From NCBI RefSeq assembly GCF_000967865.1, contig NZ_JXRU01000036.1:124001-188000 (forward strand): 64,000 nt of DNA, in the 5' to 3' direction. Each line of letters opens with the position of its first letter. Positions within the stretch are counted from its first letter, which is position 1. Shown piece by piece: positions 34,672 through 44,016 of this stretch. The notes beneath the pieces are model-generated. The model did not search any database. It was not told the origin of the DNA and saw nothing but the letters and a program-made list of their open reading frames with translations. The position numbers and the translations under genes are program-made. Source of the stretch: Microbacterium sp. SA39. GTDB lineage: Bacteria > Actinomycetota > Actinomycetes > Actinomycetales > Microbacteriaceae.

Positions 34672-34896
34672 TCAGGCGACGAAGCCGACGCGGCGGGATT
34701 CCTCGGTGCCCAGCTCGATGTAGGCGAGGTTCGCGGTCGGGACGAGGTACGAGTTGCCCTTGACGTCGGAGAAGTTCAGGTGCGTCGAGCTCTGCTCGAG
34801 GGCGGCGGAGACCTGCGTGCGGACCTCGTCCGCGCTCGCGCCGGTGTCGAAGCTCAGTTCACGGCCGGTGTTGATGATGCCGATGCGGATTTCCAC
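34672..34896 (-). CDS. DUF3107 small protein
   Basis: A 74-residue conserved actinobacterial protein (EIRIGIINTGRELSFDTGAS, VKGNSYLVPTANLAYIELGT). It is the counterpart of the mycobacterial TB9.4 protein, which likewise sits beside the adnAB region. The pattern suggests a small beta-alpha-beta fold that may bind ATP in the family, but the function is unproven. GTG 34896 has AAGGAG 5 bases upstream; a TAGAGT -10 (34927-34932, minus strand) gives a leader of about 24 bases. Confidence 0.9.
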   Translation of the reverse strand: MEIRIGIINTGRELSFDTGASADEVRTQVSAALEQSSTHLNFSDVKGNSYLVPTANLAYIELGTEESRRVGFVA

Positions 34897-35031
34897 GGTG
34901 CTCCTTGAAGTTCGTCGGACACGCCAACTCTACCCCGCGCGCACCGGCCCGGATCGGCCCTCGGAGCCGGTTTCGCCGTGAGCGCACACCTCGCGCTGGC
35001 AGGGCGCCGCGACGATGTCGGCGAGCCCCGA

Positions 35032-35037
35032 TACCGT
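35032..35037 (+). promoter_or_regulatory. adnA: -10 element, leaderless adnA transcript
   Basis: TACCGT, then GGAGGAC (7 bases), then ATG 35045. It decides the start against upstream in-frame codons. Confidence 0.5.
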
Positions 35038-35044
35038 GGAGGAC

Positions 35045-38000
35045 ATGACACCGGATGCTGCGCAGCGAGCCGTCATCGGCGACGCGGCGTCCGCCTCCGG
35101 GGTCATCATCGGCGCGCCGGGAACGGGCAAGACGCGCACCCTCGTCGACCGCGTCGTACACCTGCTCGACGACGCGGGCATGCGTCCCGAGGAGTTGCTC
35201 ATCCTCACGCCCAGCCGCCAGGCGGCGACGGCCCTGCGCGACCGGATCGGGGTGCGCATCGACCAGGCGACTCCTGGTCCGCTCGCTCGTTCGCTCGGCT
35301 CCTTCGCGTTCCAGCTGGTGCGCGGAGCGATGGTGCGAGACGGCGCCGAGCCCCCGGCGCTGCTCACCGGTGCGGACCAGGACCGCATCATCGCGGAACT
35401 GCTGGCGGGCGATGCCGAGGACTCGCGGATTCCGTGGCCGGATGTCCTCAGTCCGTCCGTGCGGGCGTCGAAAGGGTTCCGCTCCGAGCTGCGGGCCTTC
35501 CTGGCGGAGTGCACGGAGACAGGGGTACGCCCCGACGAGCTCCGGGCGTCGGGTAACGAGGTCTGGGCGGCGACGGCCGACTTCCTCATGGAGTATCGCT
35601 CGGTGCTCGACGCGCTTCGCTCGGCTCATCGCGACGCCGCCGATCTGCTCAGCGAGGCGAGCGCGATCCTGCAGACGGCTGAGGCTGCAGCTCTCGGCCC
35701 GCTCGCGCCGCTCCGCGTGGTGCTGATCGACGATGCCCAAGAGCTGACGCGCGGAGGCATCGCGGTGGTGCGGGCGCTGCGCAGCAGGGGAATCGCCGTC
35801 CTCGCGTTCGGTGACCCCGACATCTCCTCCGGCGCCTTCCGCGGGGCGAGCCCCGAGCTCTTCGCTCAGCTCGCCGGCGCACTGGGGCGCGTGCACGTGC
35901 TCGACGGACCGCATCGCCAGAAGCCGGCGCTCACCGCTCTCACGCGCACGGTGACGCAGGCCATCGGCGTCTCCGGGCGGGTCGAGCACCGACGCGCCCC
36001 CGTGCCGGTGACCGAAGATATCGGTGCCGCGGTGAGCACCTTCATCGCGCCCTCGCCCCATGAGGAGCTCGACCGCATCGCCGGCGTCATGCGCGACTGG
36101 CACCTCAGCGAAGGCGTCCGCTGGGACCGGATGGCGGTGATCGCTCACGACACCCGCCAGGTGACGACGCTGGAGACCGAGCTCGCGGCGCGGGAGATCC
36201 CGACGCGGGCGGCGGGTGTGCAACGTCCGCTGGGGAGTGAAGGGATCGTGCGCGACATCGTCGGCATCGTGCGACTCGCGCTGACCCCTGTCGAGGAGCG
36301 GACGCCGCAGGCACTCGAGGAGGCGCTGCGGACCCCGTTCGGCGGCATGGACGCGATCGGGCTGCGTCGCCTTCGCGCGCGCCTGCGGCACATCGAGCTC
36401 GAGCAGGGCGGATCGACACCTGCGCGCGAACTGCTGCGGCAGGCCATGGCGAACCCTGCGCACCTGACCTTGATCGACGCGGCCGAGTCGCGCACCGCGA
36501 CCCGCTTCGCCGAGACGATCGCGGCTCTCTCCCGCGCCGCGGCAGAGGGGGAGACCATTCACGATCTGCTCTGGCGCGTGTGGGATCAGGCCCGCGCCGT
36601 CGACGGTCGACGCCTGCAGGTCGCGTGGCGCGAGATCTCGTTGCTGCCCACCGGCGCCGAGACGGCCCGCTCGCTCGATGCGCTGGTCGCGCTCTTCGAT
36701 GCGGCCAAGAGGTTCGTCGAGCGCACACCCGAGGAGAAGCCCGAGACGTTCGTCCGCGACATCCTCGACAGCGAGGTGCCGGAGGATTCGCTCTCGACAC
36801 CCGACCGGCCGGGCAAGGTCACGCTGTTGACACCGGCGACCGCCCTCGGGACCGAGTTCGACGCCGTCGTGGTGGCGGGCGTGCAGGACGGTGTCTGGCC
36901 GAACGTGCGCCTCCGCGGCGGGCTGCTGCAGACCTGGCGCCTCGCCGACGAGCTCGAGGCGATGCGCACCGGAGTCAGCATCGAACCCCCGGGCGTCGTC
37001 GATCGCCGCCGTGCGGCTCTGCATGACGAACTCCGCCTGTTCGTGCGCGCCATCTCCCGCGCACGCGACCGGCTCCTCGTCACCGCCGTCGACGACGATG
37101 ACATGACACCCAGTGCTTTCTTCTCGTTCCTCCCCGCACCGGAACCGCCGGAGCGCCACATCTCGGCCGAGCATCCGCTGACCCTGCGCGGCATGGTCGC
37201 GCGTCACCGTCGCACCCTGACGTCGGTGGCGTCGGAACCGCTGCGGCGCGAAGCGGCAGGCCAGCTCGCCGTGCTTGCTCGCGAGGGTGTTCCGGGTGCC
37301 GCGTCTGCGGAATGGTACGGCGTGGTCCCGCCGTCGACCGATGCGCCGCTGCGCGACCTCGTGGTCGCCGGGGCGCGGGTGTCGCCGTCGAAGATGGAGT
37401 CTTACGAGGAATGCGGCCTGAACTGGGTCGTCTCGGCGCTCGGCGGCGATACCGTGATGCCGCCGACCGCGGGCATCGGCACGATCGTGCACGAGGCGAT
37501 GGAACGCGTGCCCGACGGCGATCTCGAGGCGATGCGTGCGATCGTCGGCGAGCACTGGCCCGAGCTCGACTTCGAGACGGAGTGGATCGGACGCAAGGAA
37601 CGTCGGCGCGCCGACCTGCTCGTCGACCGTCTGCACTCCTACCTCGGCGACGTGCGCCGTGAGCGCGGCGAGGTCATCGGCAGCGAGGTCGAGTTCCGCT
37701 TCGCCGTGGAGCTCGGCGATGACGACGCCGGCCCCACGGTGCATCCGGTGGCGGAGGATCGCGGGAATCAGGCGATCATCCACGGCTACATCGACCGGAT
37801 CGAGGCGTATCCGCCGGGGGCGGGTGAGCACGCCCACGCTCGGGGGCGCGGGTGGCAGACAATGGCGGGCGATGCCGCCGGACCGACCGTGGTCGTCGAC
37901 CTGAAGACGGGCAAGACCGACCCGGAATCGGATTCCGGTGTGCTCGAGCATGCGCAGCTCGCCGCCTACCAGGTCGCCGTGCAGCAGGGGCTGATCGAGG

Positions 38001-38254
38001 GCGCCCCGCCGGAGTCGCTCGCGGGTGCCCGGCTGGTCATCGTGTCGAAGACCCTCGCCAAGAGCGACTATCGCATCGCTCACCAGCACACGCTCGACGA
38101 CGAATCACGTTCGGCGTTCCTCCGCCGGGTCGCCGGCGCCGCGCGTGGGATGTCGGCCTCGAGCTTCACGGCTCAGGTGGAGTCGCACTGCGCCGACACG
38201 CAGCGCCGCGTGCATCCGTGCCGCATCCACACCGTTCCGGCGGTGAGTTCGTGA
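35045..38254 (+). CDS. adnA: AdnA-like helicase-nuclease subunit (vestigial motor)
   Basis: A 1069-residue UvrD-family motor fused to a RecB-type nuclease. In mycobacteria AdnA and AdnB form the heterodimer that resects double-strand breaks. Walker A GAPGTGKT is at residues 23-30. Motif II is LIDDAQEL (229-233) rather than DExxQ, and motif III is GDPDISSGAFRG rather than GDPxQSIYxWRG, so the motor looks degenerate, as for mycobacterial AdnA. The nuclease site is intact: VDLKTGK with D952 and K954, then QLAAYQ. It overlaps adnB by 4 bases. No recBCD or addAB genes are in the window. Confidence 0.85.
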   Translation: MTPDAAQRAVIGDAASASGVIIGAPGTGKTRTLVDRVVHLLDDAGMRPEELLILTPSRQAATALRDRIGVRIDQATPGPLARSLGSFAFQLVRGAMVRDGAEPPALLTGADQDRIIAELLAGDAEDSRIPWPDVLSPSVRASKGFRSELRAFLAECTETGVRPDELRASGNEVWAATADFLMEYRSVLDALRSAHRDAADLLSEASAILQTAEAAALGPLAPLRVVLIDDAQELTRGGIAVVRALRSRGIAVLAFGDPDISSGAFRGASPELFAQLAGALGRVHVLDGPHRQKPALTALTRTVTQAIGVSGRVEHRRAPVPVTEDIGAAVSTFIAPSPHEELDRIAGVMRDWHLSEGVRWDRMAVIAHDTRQVTTLETELAAREIPTRAAGVQRPLGSEGIVRDIVGIVRLALTPVEERTPQALEEALRTPFGGMDAIGLRRLRARLRHIELEQGGSTPARELLRQAMANPAHLTLIDAAESRTATRFAETIAALSRAAAEGETIHDLLWRVWDQARAVDGRRLQVAWREISLLPTGAETARSLDALVALFDAAKRFVERTPEEKPETFVRDILDSEVPEDSLSTPDRPGKVTLLTPATALGTEFDAVVVAGVQDGVWPNVRLRGGLLQTWRLADELEAMRTGVSIEPPGVVDRRRAALHDELRLFVRAISRARDRLLVTAVDDDDMTPSAFFSFLPAPEPPERHISAEHPLTLRGMVARHRRTLTSVASEPLRREAAGQLAVLAREGVPGAASAEWYGVVPPSTDAPLRDLVVAGARVSPSKMESYEECGLNWVVSALGGDTVMPPTAGIGTIVHEAMERVPDGDLEAMRAIVGEHWPELDFETEWIGRKERRRADLLVDRLHSYLGDVRRERGEVIGSEVEFRFAVELGDDDAGPTVHPVAEDRGNQAIIHGYIDRIEAYPPGAGEHAHARGRGWQTMAGDAAGPTVVVDLKTGKTDPESDSGVLEHAQLAAYQVAVQQGLIEGAPPESLAGARLVIVSKTLAKSDYRIAHQHTLDDESRSAFLRRVAGAARGMSASSFTAQVESHCADTQRRVHPCRIHTVPAVSS

Positions 38255-41200
38255 CGACCTGGACGACCGGCGCGGGCCTGTCGGCGGTCGACATCGCCAC
38301 GGCCCTCGGGCAGCCGCCCCCGACCGAGGCTCAGCAGCGGGTGATCGAGGCGCCCCCGCTGCCGGCGCTGGTCGTGGCAGGTGCCGGCAGCGGCAAGACC
38401 GAGACGATGTCCGGACGCGTCGTCTGGTTGGTGGCCAACGGGCATGTGCGCCGGGACGAGATCCTGGGGCTCACCTTCACGCGGAAGGCCGCCGGCGAGC
38501 TCGCCGAGCGCATCGGGACGCGTCTGGCCGTGATCGACGAGTACGGTCGGCGCGGCCTGCTGCCGCACATCCCGGAGATCGTCCGCGGCGCTGCGCTCCG
38601 ACGCGTGGAGGAGGCAGCCCCCGGGCGCCAGCGCGAACTCGTGCGCATGCACGTTCTCGACGAGTTGGCCGGCAGCTTCGGAACGGGATGGGATCCGGCG
38701 ACACCGCGCGCCGCGGAAGATCTGATGATCCGTCCGCGGGTGTCGACCTACAACGCCTTCGCGGACGGCATCGTCCGCGAACACGCCGCCCGGATCGGTC
38801 GTGATCCCGACGTCGCCATGCTCAGTCAGGCGGCGTCGTGGATGCTGGCGCGCGAGGTCGTGCTCCGGAGCGACCTGCCCGAGCTCGAGAACATCGACTT
38901 CGCCCTCGGTACCGTGATCGATGCGGTGCAGCGGCTGGCCGGCGACGCGATGGACCATCGTGTCGATCTCGCGCTCGCCGAGCGAATCGCTCACGAGCAG
39001 GCCCTCGCATTCGCGCCCTACCGCTCGAATGCCGACGTCGAGAAGGCGGCTTCGAACCTTTTGAGCCTGCCGACGCTGACCGCCCTCGTGCGCGACTACA
39101 TCTCCGAGAAAGAGAGGCGCGGGGTGCTCGACTTCGCCGATCAGGTCGGCGGCGCGTACGACATCGTCGAGTCCGCTCCCGACGTGCGTGCCGAGCTCCG
39201 CGAGCAGCACCGCGTCGTGCTGCTCGACGAGTACCAGGACACGTCCGTGATCCAGACGCGCTTCCTCGCGGAGCTGTTCCGCGATTCCGCCGTCATGGCC
39301 GTCGGCGATCCGCACCAGTCCATCTACGGGTGGCGCGGAGCGAGCGCCGACAACCTCTACGCGTTCTCGAAGACTTTCTCCGCCGACGTCGCCGCAGAGA
39401 CGTACAGCCTGATGACGAGCTGGCGCAACGACCGCAGCATCCTCGACATCGCGAACCAGGTGCTCACCCCGCTGCAGCGGCCAGGACTCGATGTGCCGCC
39501 CCTCGAACCGCGCCCCGGGGCCGGCGAGGGGGAGGTGAGCGTGCGATTCCCGTTCACGGTCGACGACGAGGCCGCCGCGGTCGCCGAATGGTTCGAGGAG
39601 CGCCGTGCCGCTCACGAGGCCCGGGGTCGCGGTCGCGCACAGGGGCAGAGCCCGCATACAGGCGCGATCCTGTTCCGGTCGAAGAGGCACATGCAGACCT
39701 TCGCCGGCGCGCTCGCGGCGCGCGGCATCCCGCATCGCATTCTCGGCCTCGGCGGACTGCTCACGACGCCCGAGGTGGTGGACGTGGTCTCCACGCTGCG
39801 GGTCGTCCACGATCCGACTGCCGGATCCGCCCTGATCCGCCTGCTCACCGGCCCACGGTTCGGCGTCGGCGTCGCCGACATGGGCGCGCTGTACGACCTC
39901 GGTCGCACGCTCTCCGAGCGCGACACCGACATGGCGCCGCTTCCGGAGGAGGTGCGGGCGCGGCTGCGGTCCTCGCGCGGAGCCGACGAGGCCGTGTCGA
40001 TCATCGACGCCGTCGACGTGGTGCGTGGCGTGCGCGACGACTACCGGATGCTCGAGGGGATCACGCCGGACGGCCGAGCCCGCATCCGCGCCGCCGGCGA
40101 GATGCTCGAGCGACTGCGTCGGGCCTCGTCCCAGCCGATCCCCGAGCTGATCCGCCTCATCGAGCTGGAGTTGCGTCTCGACATCGAGCTGGCCTCGAAC
40201 GAGACCAGGGGCCCGGCGCGGATCGCGGCGACCCAGCTGCGAGCGTTCGCCGACGAGGTGCGCGCCTTCCTCGCCGCCGATGACCGCGGCACGATCGGCA
40301 GCCTGCTCGCGTGGCTGGACAAGGCCGAGAGCACCGATGAGCTGATGCCGCGCCCGGAGCCTCCGGAGCCGGGAGTCGTCCAGCTGCTCACGATCCACGG
40401 TTCGAAGGGCCTGGAGTGGGACGCCGTCGCCGTCGTCCGCCTCGTGGTCGACGAGCTGCCGAGCCGCGTGTCCGACACGTCCGGCTGGTTCGGATTCGGG
40501 GTGGTGCCGTTCGCGCTGCGCGGCGACCGCGACGCGCTCCCGCGTTTCGACTGGGATCCGGTGGCGGCGATGGGGGAGGAGAGCGACCCGGAGAAGCGGC
40601 AGAAGCTCGCTCAGGCCTCACTGTCGGGCGGAGCCACGAAGGCGAACCCGCAGGGCGGGGCACTCAAGCGCTTCAAAGACGCCTACCGTGCCTATCAGCA
40701 GCAGGAGGAACGCCGTCTCGCTTACGTGGCCGTGACCCGAGCGCGCACCGACCTGCTGCTGAGCGGTGCGCACTGGGCGGGCCAGAAGGCGCCTCGCACG
40801 CCGAGCCCTTACCTGATCGAGGCTCTCGAGGCGCAGGGTCTCGAGCCGATCGATCCGGTCGATCCGGACGAGAACCCGTACGAGGGCCCGGGGTCCACGC
40901 TCAGCTGGCCGATCGATCCCCTTGGCGCCCGCCGGGGTGTCGTGACCGCCGCAGCGGCCGCCGTCGACGCTGCCGTGCAGGCGCGGGATGCCCAGCCGTC
41001 ACTCGAACTCGAACGCCTGCTCGCCGAACGCGCCGCGCGTCAACGCGGAGCGGATGCCGTCGCTCCGACCCGCGTGCCGGCGTCGCGGTTCAAGGACTAC
41101 GTCACCGACTTCAGTGGGACACTGGCGTCGATCGTGCGGCCGATGCCGGAGCGCCCGTACCGGCAGACCCGACTGGGCACGCTCTTCCACGCGTGGGTCG

Positions 41201-41763
41201 AGCAGCGCTCCGAGCTCGTCGGGGTGGGAAGCCGCCTCGACGAGGCCCTGTGGGAGCTCGACGAGGACGAGGTCTCGCCGGACCCCGCGTTCGGGCCGGA
41301 CGACGGGGTCGAGGGGGCGGCGTCGTCAGCGGACGCCGCCGACCTCGCCGCGTTGCAGCAGACGTTCGAGCGCAGCGAGTGGGGCGATCTGAAGCCGATC
41401 GCGGTCGAGATCGAGATCGACTTCGCTCTCGGCGCAGGACTCGCCGACGTCGCGGCGCGTGAGGATTCGCACATCGTCATCTGCAAGCTCGACGCGGTGT
41501 ACCGCCGAGCCGATCGCGGTGGCCGCGTGGAGATCGTCGACTGGAAGACGGGCAAGGCGCCGCGCACGGCAGCGGAGCGCGAGGAGCGGATGCTCCAGCT
41601 CGCCCTGTACCGGCTCGCCTACCATCGACGCTTCGACGTGCCGCTGGAAGAGATCGATGTAGCCCTGTACTACGTCGCCGACGACCTCGTCATCCGCGGT
41701 GACCGCGTCTACTCGGAGGAGGAGCTCTTCCACCGCTGGAGTGCCGCGCGCGCGGCACGCTGA
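38251..41763 (+). CDS. adnB: AdnB-like helicase-nuclease subunit (lead motor)
   Basis: A 1170-residue partner of the preceding gene. The motor motifs are canonical: Walker A GAGSGKT at residues 44-50, Ia LTFTRKAAGELAERI, II DEYQD at 326-330, III GDPHQSIYGWRG, and late motifs LTIHGSKGLEWDAV and YVAVTRARTDLLL. The C-terminal RecB-like nuclease has VDWKTGK (D1097, K1099) and QLALYRLAY. It should drive translocation of the AdnAB complex along the 3' strand while both nucleases cut. GTG 38251 lies in the GTGA overlap. Its last 55 bases overlap the convergent gene. Confidence 0.9.
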   Translation: MTTWTTGAGLSAVDIATALGQPPPTEAQQRVIEAPPLPALVVAGAGSGKTETMSGRVVWLVANGHVRRDEILGLTFTRKAAGELAERIGTRLAVIDEYGRRGLLPHIPEIVRGAALRRVEEAAPGRQRELVRMHVLDELAGSFGTGWDPATPRAAEDLMIRPRVSTYNAFADGIVREHAARIGRDPDVAMLSQAASWMLAREVVLRSDLPELENIDFALGTVIDAVQRLAGDAMDHRVDLALAERIAHEQALAFAPYRSNADVEKAASNLLSLPTLTALVRDYISEKERRGVLDFADQVGGAYDIVESAPDVRAELREQHRVVLLDEYQDTSVIQTRFLAELFRDSAVMAVGDPHQSIYGWRGASADNLYAFSKTFSADVAAETYSLMTSWRNDRSILDIANQVLTPLQRPGLDVPPLEPRPGAGEGEVSVRFPFTVDDEAAAVAEWFEERRAAHEARGRGRAQGQSPHTGAILFRSKRHMQTFAGALAARGIPHRILGLGGLLTTPEVVDVVSTLRVVHDPTAGSALIRLLTGPRFGVGVADMGALYDLGRTLSERDTDMAPLPEEVRARLRSSRGADEAVSIIDAVDVVRGVRDDYRMLEGITPDGRARIRAAGEMLERLRRASSQPIPELIRLIELELRLDIELASNETRGPARIAATQLRAFADEVRAFLAADDRGTIGSLLAWLDKAESTDELMPRPEPPEPGVVQLLTIHGSKGLEWDAVAVVRLVVDELPSRVSDTSGWFGFGVVPFALRGDRDALPRFDWDPVAAMGEESDPEKRQKLAQASLSGGATKANPQGGALKRFKDAYRAYQQQEERRLAYVAVTRARTDLLLSGAHWAGQKAPRTPSPYLIEALEAQGLEPIDPVDPDENPYEGPGSTLSWPIDPLGARRGVVTAAAAAVDAAVQARDAQPSLELERLLAERAARQRGADAVAPTRVPASRFKDYVTDFSGTLASIVRPMPERPYRQTRLGTLFHAWVEQRSELVGVGSRLDEALWELDEDEVSPDPAFGPDDGVEGAASSADAADLAALQQTFERSEWGDLKPIAVEIEIDFALGAGLADVAAREDSHIVICKLDAVYRRADRGGRVEIVDWKTGKAPRTAAEREERMLQLALYRLAYHRRFDVPLEEIDVALYYVADDLVIRGDRVYSEEELFHRWSAARAAR

Positions 41764-43070
41764 GCCTCCTCGGAATCATCTTCGGCGTTGCTCGGCGCGG
41801 AATCGGTCGACGATGCGGACGAACCCGGGCGGGGGTTGAGCGGATGCGAGTCCTCCCGCACTCCGGCGGCTCCATTCGTGCCGGCGAACAGGTTCGCCAC
41901 TCCGGTCAGGTCCTCGGTCTCCACACTCAGCATCTCGGCGCGGCGGTCACCCTCCGCTGCCTTCTCGGTCACGAGCGGCTCTTCGGTGTCCTCGGACTCG
42001 GACTGCTCGTCCGACCACAGTTGGTTCGGATTGTACGCGTCGGTCTGCATCGAGGTGTCGACGTCGGCCACCGTGGCGGATGGCACCCGGCCGAGGGCGT
42101 CGAGGGCTGAGTCGACCCCCTCGCTGCGCGCGGCGATGATGCTCAGATCGTCCGACCGCAGACCCTCGGCGAGAGACTCGAGCAGTGCCGCGGCGTCGTC
42201 GACGATGTCCGGCCGTCGCATCGAGTCGCCGTGCACCAACCAGCGCGCGAACTCCAGCTCCGCGAGCAGCCGTGCGCGGATCTCGAGTCCGGCATCGGGC
42301 GCGCGATCCACCGCCTTGGCGTAGGACGCGTGGACATCTTCGGCGGCATCCGGGGCTGCCGAGAGCCAGGAGAGGTCGACGGCGGGGTCTCCGACGGAGA
42401 GCCCGTGCCAGCCGATGAGGCCGGTGACCTCGGGGCCGCGCTCGGGGTCGTCCGCGAACAGGAACGACGTCGACTGCACCCCGCCCAGGATGACGGTGGA
42501 CTCGAATCGCCACAGCTCGTCGTCGGCGACGGCGTCGCGCCAGCGCACCGTGAGGCGTGCGGGCACTCGTCCGGTCGCCGCGGCGGAGTCGACGAGCCGA
42601 TCGATCTCGTCGCGGCTCTCCTCGGCGGAACGCATCACCAGTCCCGCGCTGCGCACGACGGACGTCGGCATGCCGTGGACGGCGGCGATCGCCGCGCCCA
42701 TGGATACGGCGGCGCCACGCCCGGCCGGCACCATCGCCGCCTCGATCTGGAAACCGGGGAGGAGTTCTGTCACCAGTGCTCGACCCTTGCCGACCGCGGT
42801 TTCGCCGATGTACTCGGGGGCGCGGAACGGCAGCATCGCGCGGGCGCCGTCGGTCAGTGCGCGCAGCGCGAGGGCCTCCGCGGCAAGCTCGCGCGCGGTC
42901 TCCTCGTCGTCGGCGACACGGATCGCGAGCTCACGGCCGTCGACGAGCGACGCCACGGCGGAGTCGAATCGGCCGTCGCCGTCAGCGCTGAGAGCGCGGG
43001 CACCCGTGACCTCCGCGCCGGGCAGTGCGGCCGTCACCGCCGCGGCTAGAGTGAAAGGAGAGCGTCCCAT
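41709..43070 (-). CDS. Phosphotransferase (APH-fold) protein lacking catalytic motifs
   Basis: A 453-residue protein. Residues 1-320 have the aminoglycoside/macrolide phosphotransferase pattern (MLPFRAPEYIGETAVGKGRA, LVTELLPGFQIE, SVGDPAVDLSWLSAAP). The catalytic loop, normally HGD-x-x-x-x-N, reads ILGGVQSTSF at residues 194-203, and the metal aspartate of the IDW motif is glycine (IGW at 219-221). It is therefore probably a pseudokinase. Residues 340-453 are an acidic, Ser-rich, disordered extension. ATG 43070 has TACCCT 6 bases upstream. It is convergent with adnB (55-base overlap). Confidence 0.78.
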   Translation of the reverse strand: MGRSPFTLAAAVTAALPGAEVTGARALSADGDGRFDSAVASLVDGRELAIRVADDEETARELAAEALALRALTDGARAMLPFRAPEYIGETAVGKGRALVTELLPGFQIEAAMVPAGRGAAVSMGAAIAAVHGMPTSVVRSAGLVMRSAEESRDEIDRLVDSAAATGRVPARLTVRWRDAVADDELWRFESTVILGGVQSTSFLFADDPERGPEVTGLIGWHGLSVGDPAVDLSWLSAAPDAAEDVHASYAKAVDRAPDAGLEIRARLLAELEFARWLVHGDSMRRPDIVDDAAALLESLAEGLRSDDLSIIAARSEGVDSALDALGRVPSATVADVDTSMQTDAYNPNQLWSDEQSESEDTEEPLVTEKAAEGDRRAEMLSVETEDLTGVANLFAGTNGAAGVREDSHPLNPRPGSSASSTDSAPSNAEDDSEEAQRAARAALQRWKSSSSE

Positions 43071-43076
43071 CCCCCC

Positions 43077-43082
43077 AGGGTA
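43077..43082 (-). promoter_or_regulatory. -10 element, leaderless phosphotransferase-like transcript
   Basis: TACCCT on the minus strand, six G residues, then ATG 43070. The poly-G abuts the start codon. Confidence 0.5.
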
Positions 43083-43134
43083 GGTCGACGCCGGGGCGGT
43101 CCCGCCTCCGCCACGCCCGTGAGAGAGGGAGTCG

Positions 43135-44016
43135 ATGACCTTTCAGCCCCCCGCCCTCGACCGCGCCGCCGATCTGCGTGAGGAGATCGGTGTGCTCGAA
43201 CGTCTGCGGAGCGACCCCGACACCCGGGTGATCGTGGTGCGCGACCGCCGAGTCAGAGTCATCGAATCAACCCTCCTGCGGGTTCACGCCGAAGGCATCG
43301 ACGATGCGACCTGGGCTCTCCTGGGGCGGGATCAGGACGGCGCGGTGCTCCTGCTCGCCGCCGCGCCGCCGGAGAACGATGCCCTCGACACGGCTCCGGA
43401 CGAGATCTGGCTGGGCTTGCGCGATCTCGGCGGTCGCATCGACAGCGTCGAGTCCGAACTGCTCGTCGAGGCCATCGCGGTCGCGGGGTGGCTGCGCGAT
43501 GCCCCGTTCTGCCCGACGTGCGGCGGAGGCACCGAGTTACGCCAAGCCGGATGGTCCCGGCGCTGCCTCGTCTGCGGGCGCGACCACTTCCCGCGCACCG
43601 ACCCCGCCGTCATCGTCGCCGTCGAGAGCCGCGACGGCGAGCGGCTGCTGCTGGGGGCCAACGCCAACTGGGGCGGACGGATGTATTCCTGCTTCGCCGG
43701 CTTCACCGAGGCGGGAGAGTCGCTCGAGGCGACGGTCCACCGCGAGATCGAGGAGGAGTCCGGGGTGCGGCTGTCGCAGCTGAGCTACATGTCCTCGCAG
43801 GCGTGGCCGTTCCCCCGTTCCCTGATGATCGGCTTCCGTGCGGTCGTCGATGAGGAATCGGCCGCCCTCGCGGACGGCGAGGAGATCATCGACGTGCGCT
43901 GGTTCACCCGCGCAGAGATCGGCTCGGCATTGGCCGGAGAGGGTCCTGTCGGCCTGCCGGGCCCGGCATCCATCGCCCGCGCTCTGATCCTCGACTGGTA
44001 CGAGGAGCGCGCGTGA
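43135..44016 (+). CDS. nudC: NAD(H) pyrophosphatase / RNA deNADding enzyme NudC
   Basis: A 293-residue enzyme that splits NADH to NMNH and AMP and removes NAD caps from RNA. The zinc site is four cysteines at 126, 129, 144 and 147 (FCPTCGGGTEL and CLVCGRDHFPR). The Nudix box is in CFAGFTEAGESLEATVHREI through EEESGV, and the NADH-specific motif is SQAWPFPRSLMIGF (SQPWPFPxS type). ATG 43135 follows a GAGGGAG ribosome binding site. It overlaps uvrD2 by 4 bases, the order seen in mycobacteria. Confidence 0.96.
   Translation: MTFQPPALDRAADLREEIGVLERLRSDPDTRVIVVRDRRVRVIESTLLRVHAEGIDDATWALLGRDQDGAVLLLAAAPPENDALDTAPDEIWLGLRDLGGRIDSVESELLVEAIAVAGWLRDAPFCPTCGGGTELRQAGWSRRCLVCGRDHFPRTDPAVIVAVESRDGERLLLGANANWGGRMYSCFAGFTEAGESLEATVHREIEEESGVRLSQLSYMSSQAWPFPRSLMIGFRAVVDEESAALADGEEIIDVRWFTRAEIGSALAGEGPVGLPGPASIARALILDWYEERA

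Noticed and set aside
38173..40398. A 741-codon minus-strand frame opposite adnB
   Set aside because: Same shadow composition; the plus strand encodes all helicase motifs.
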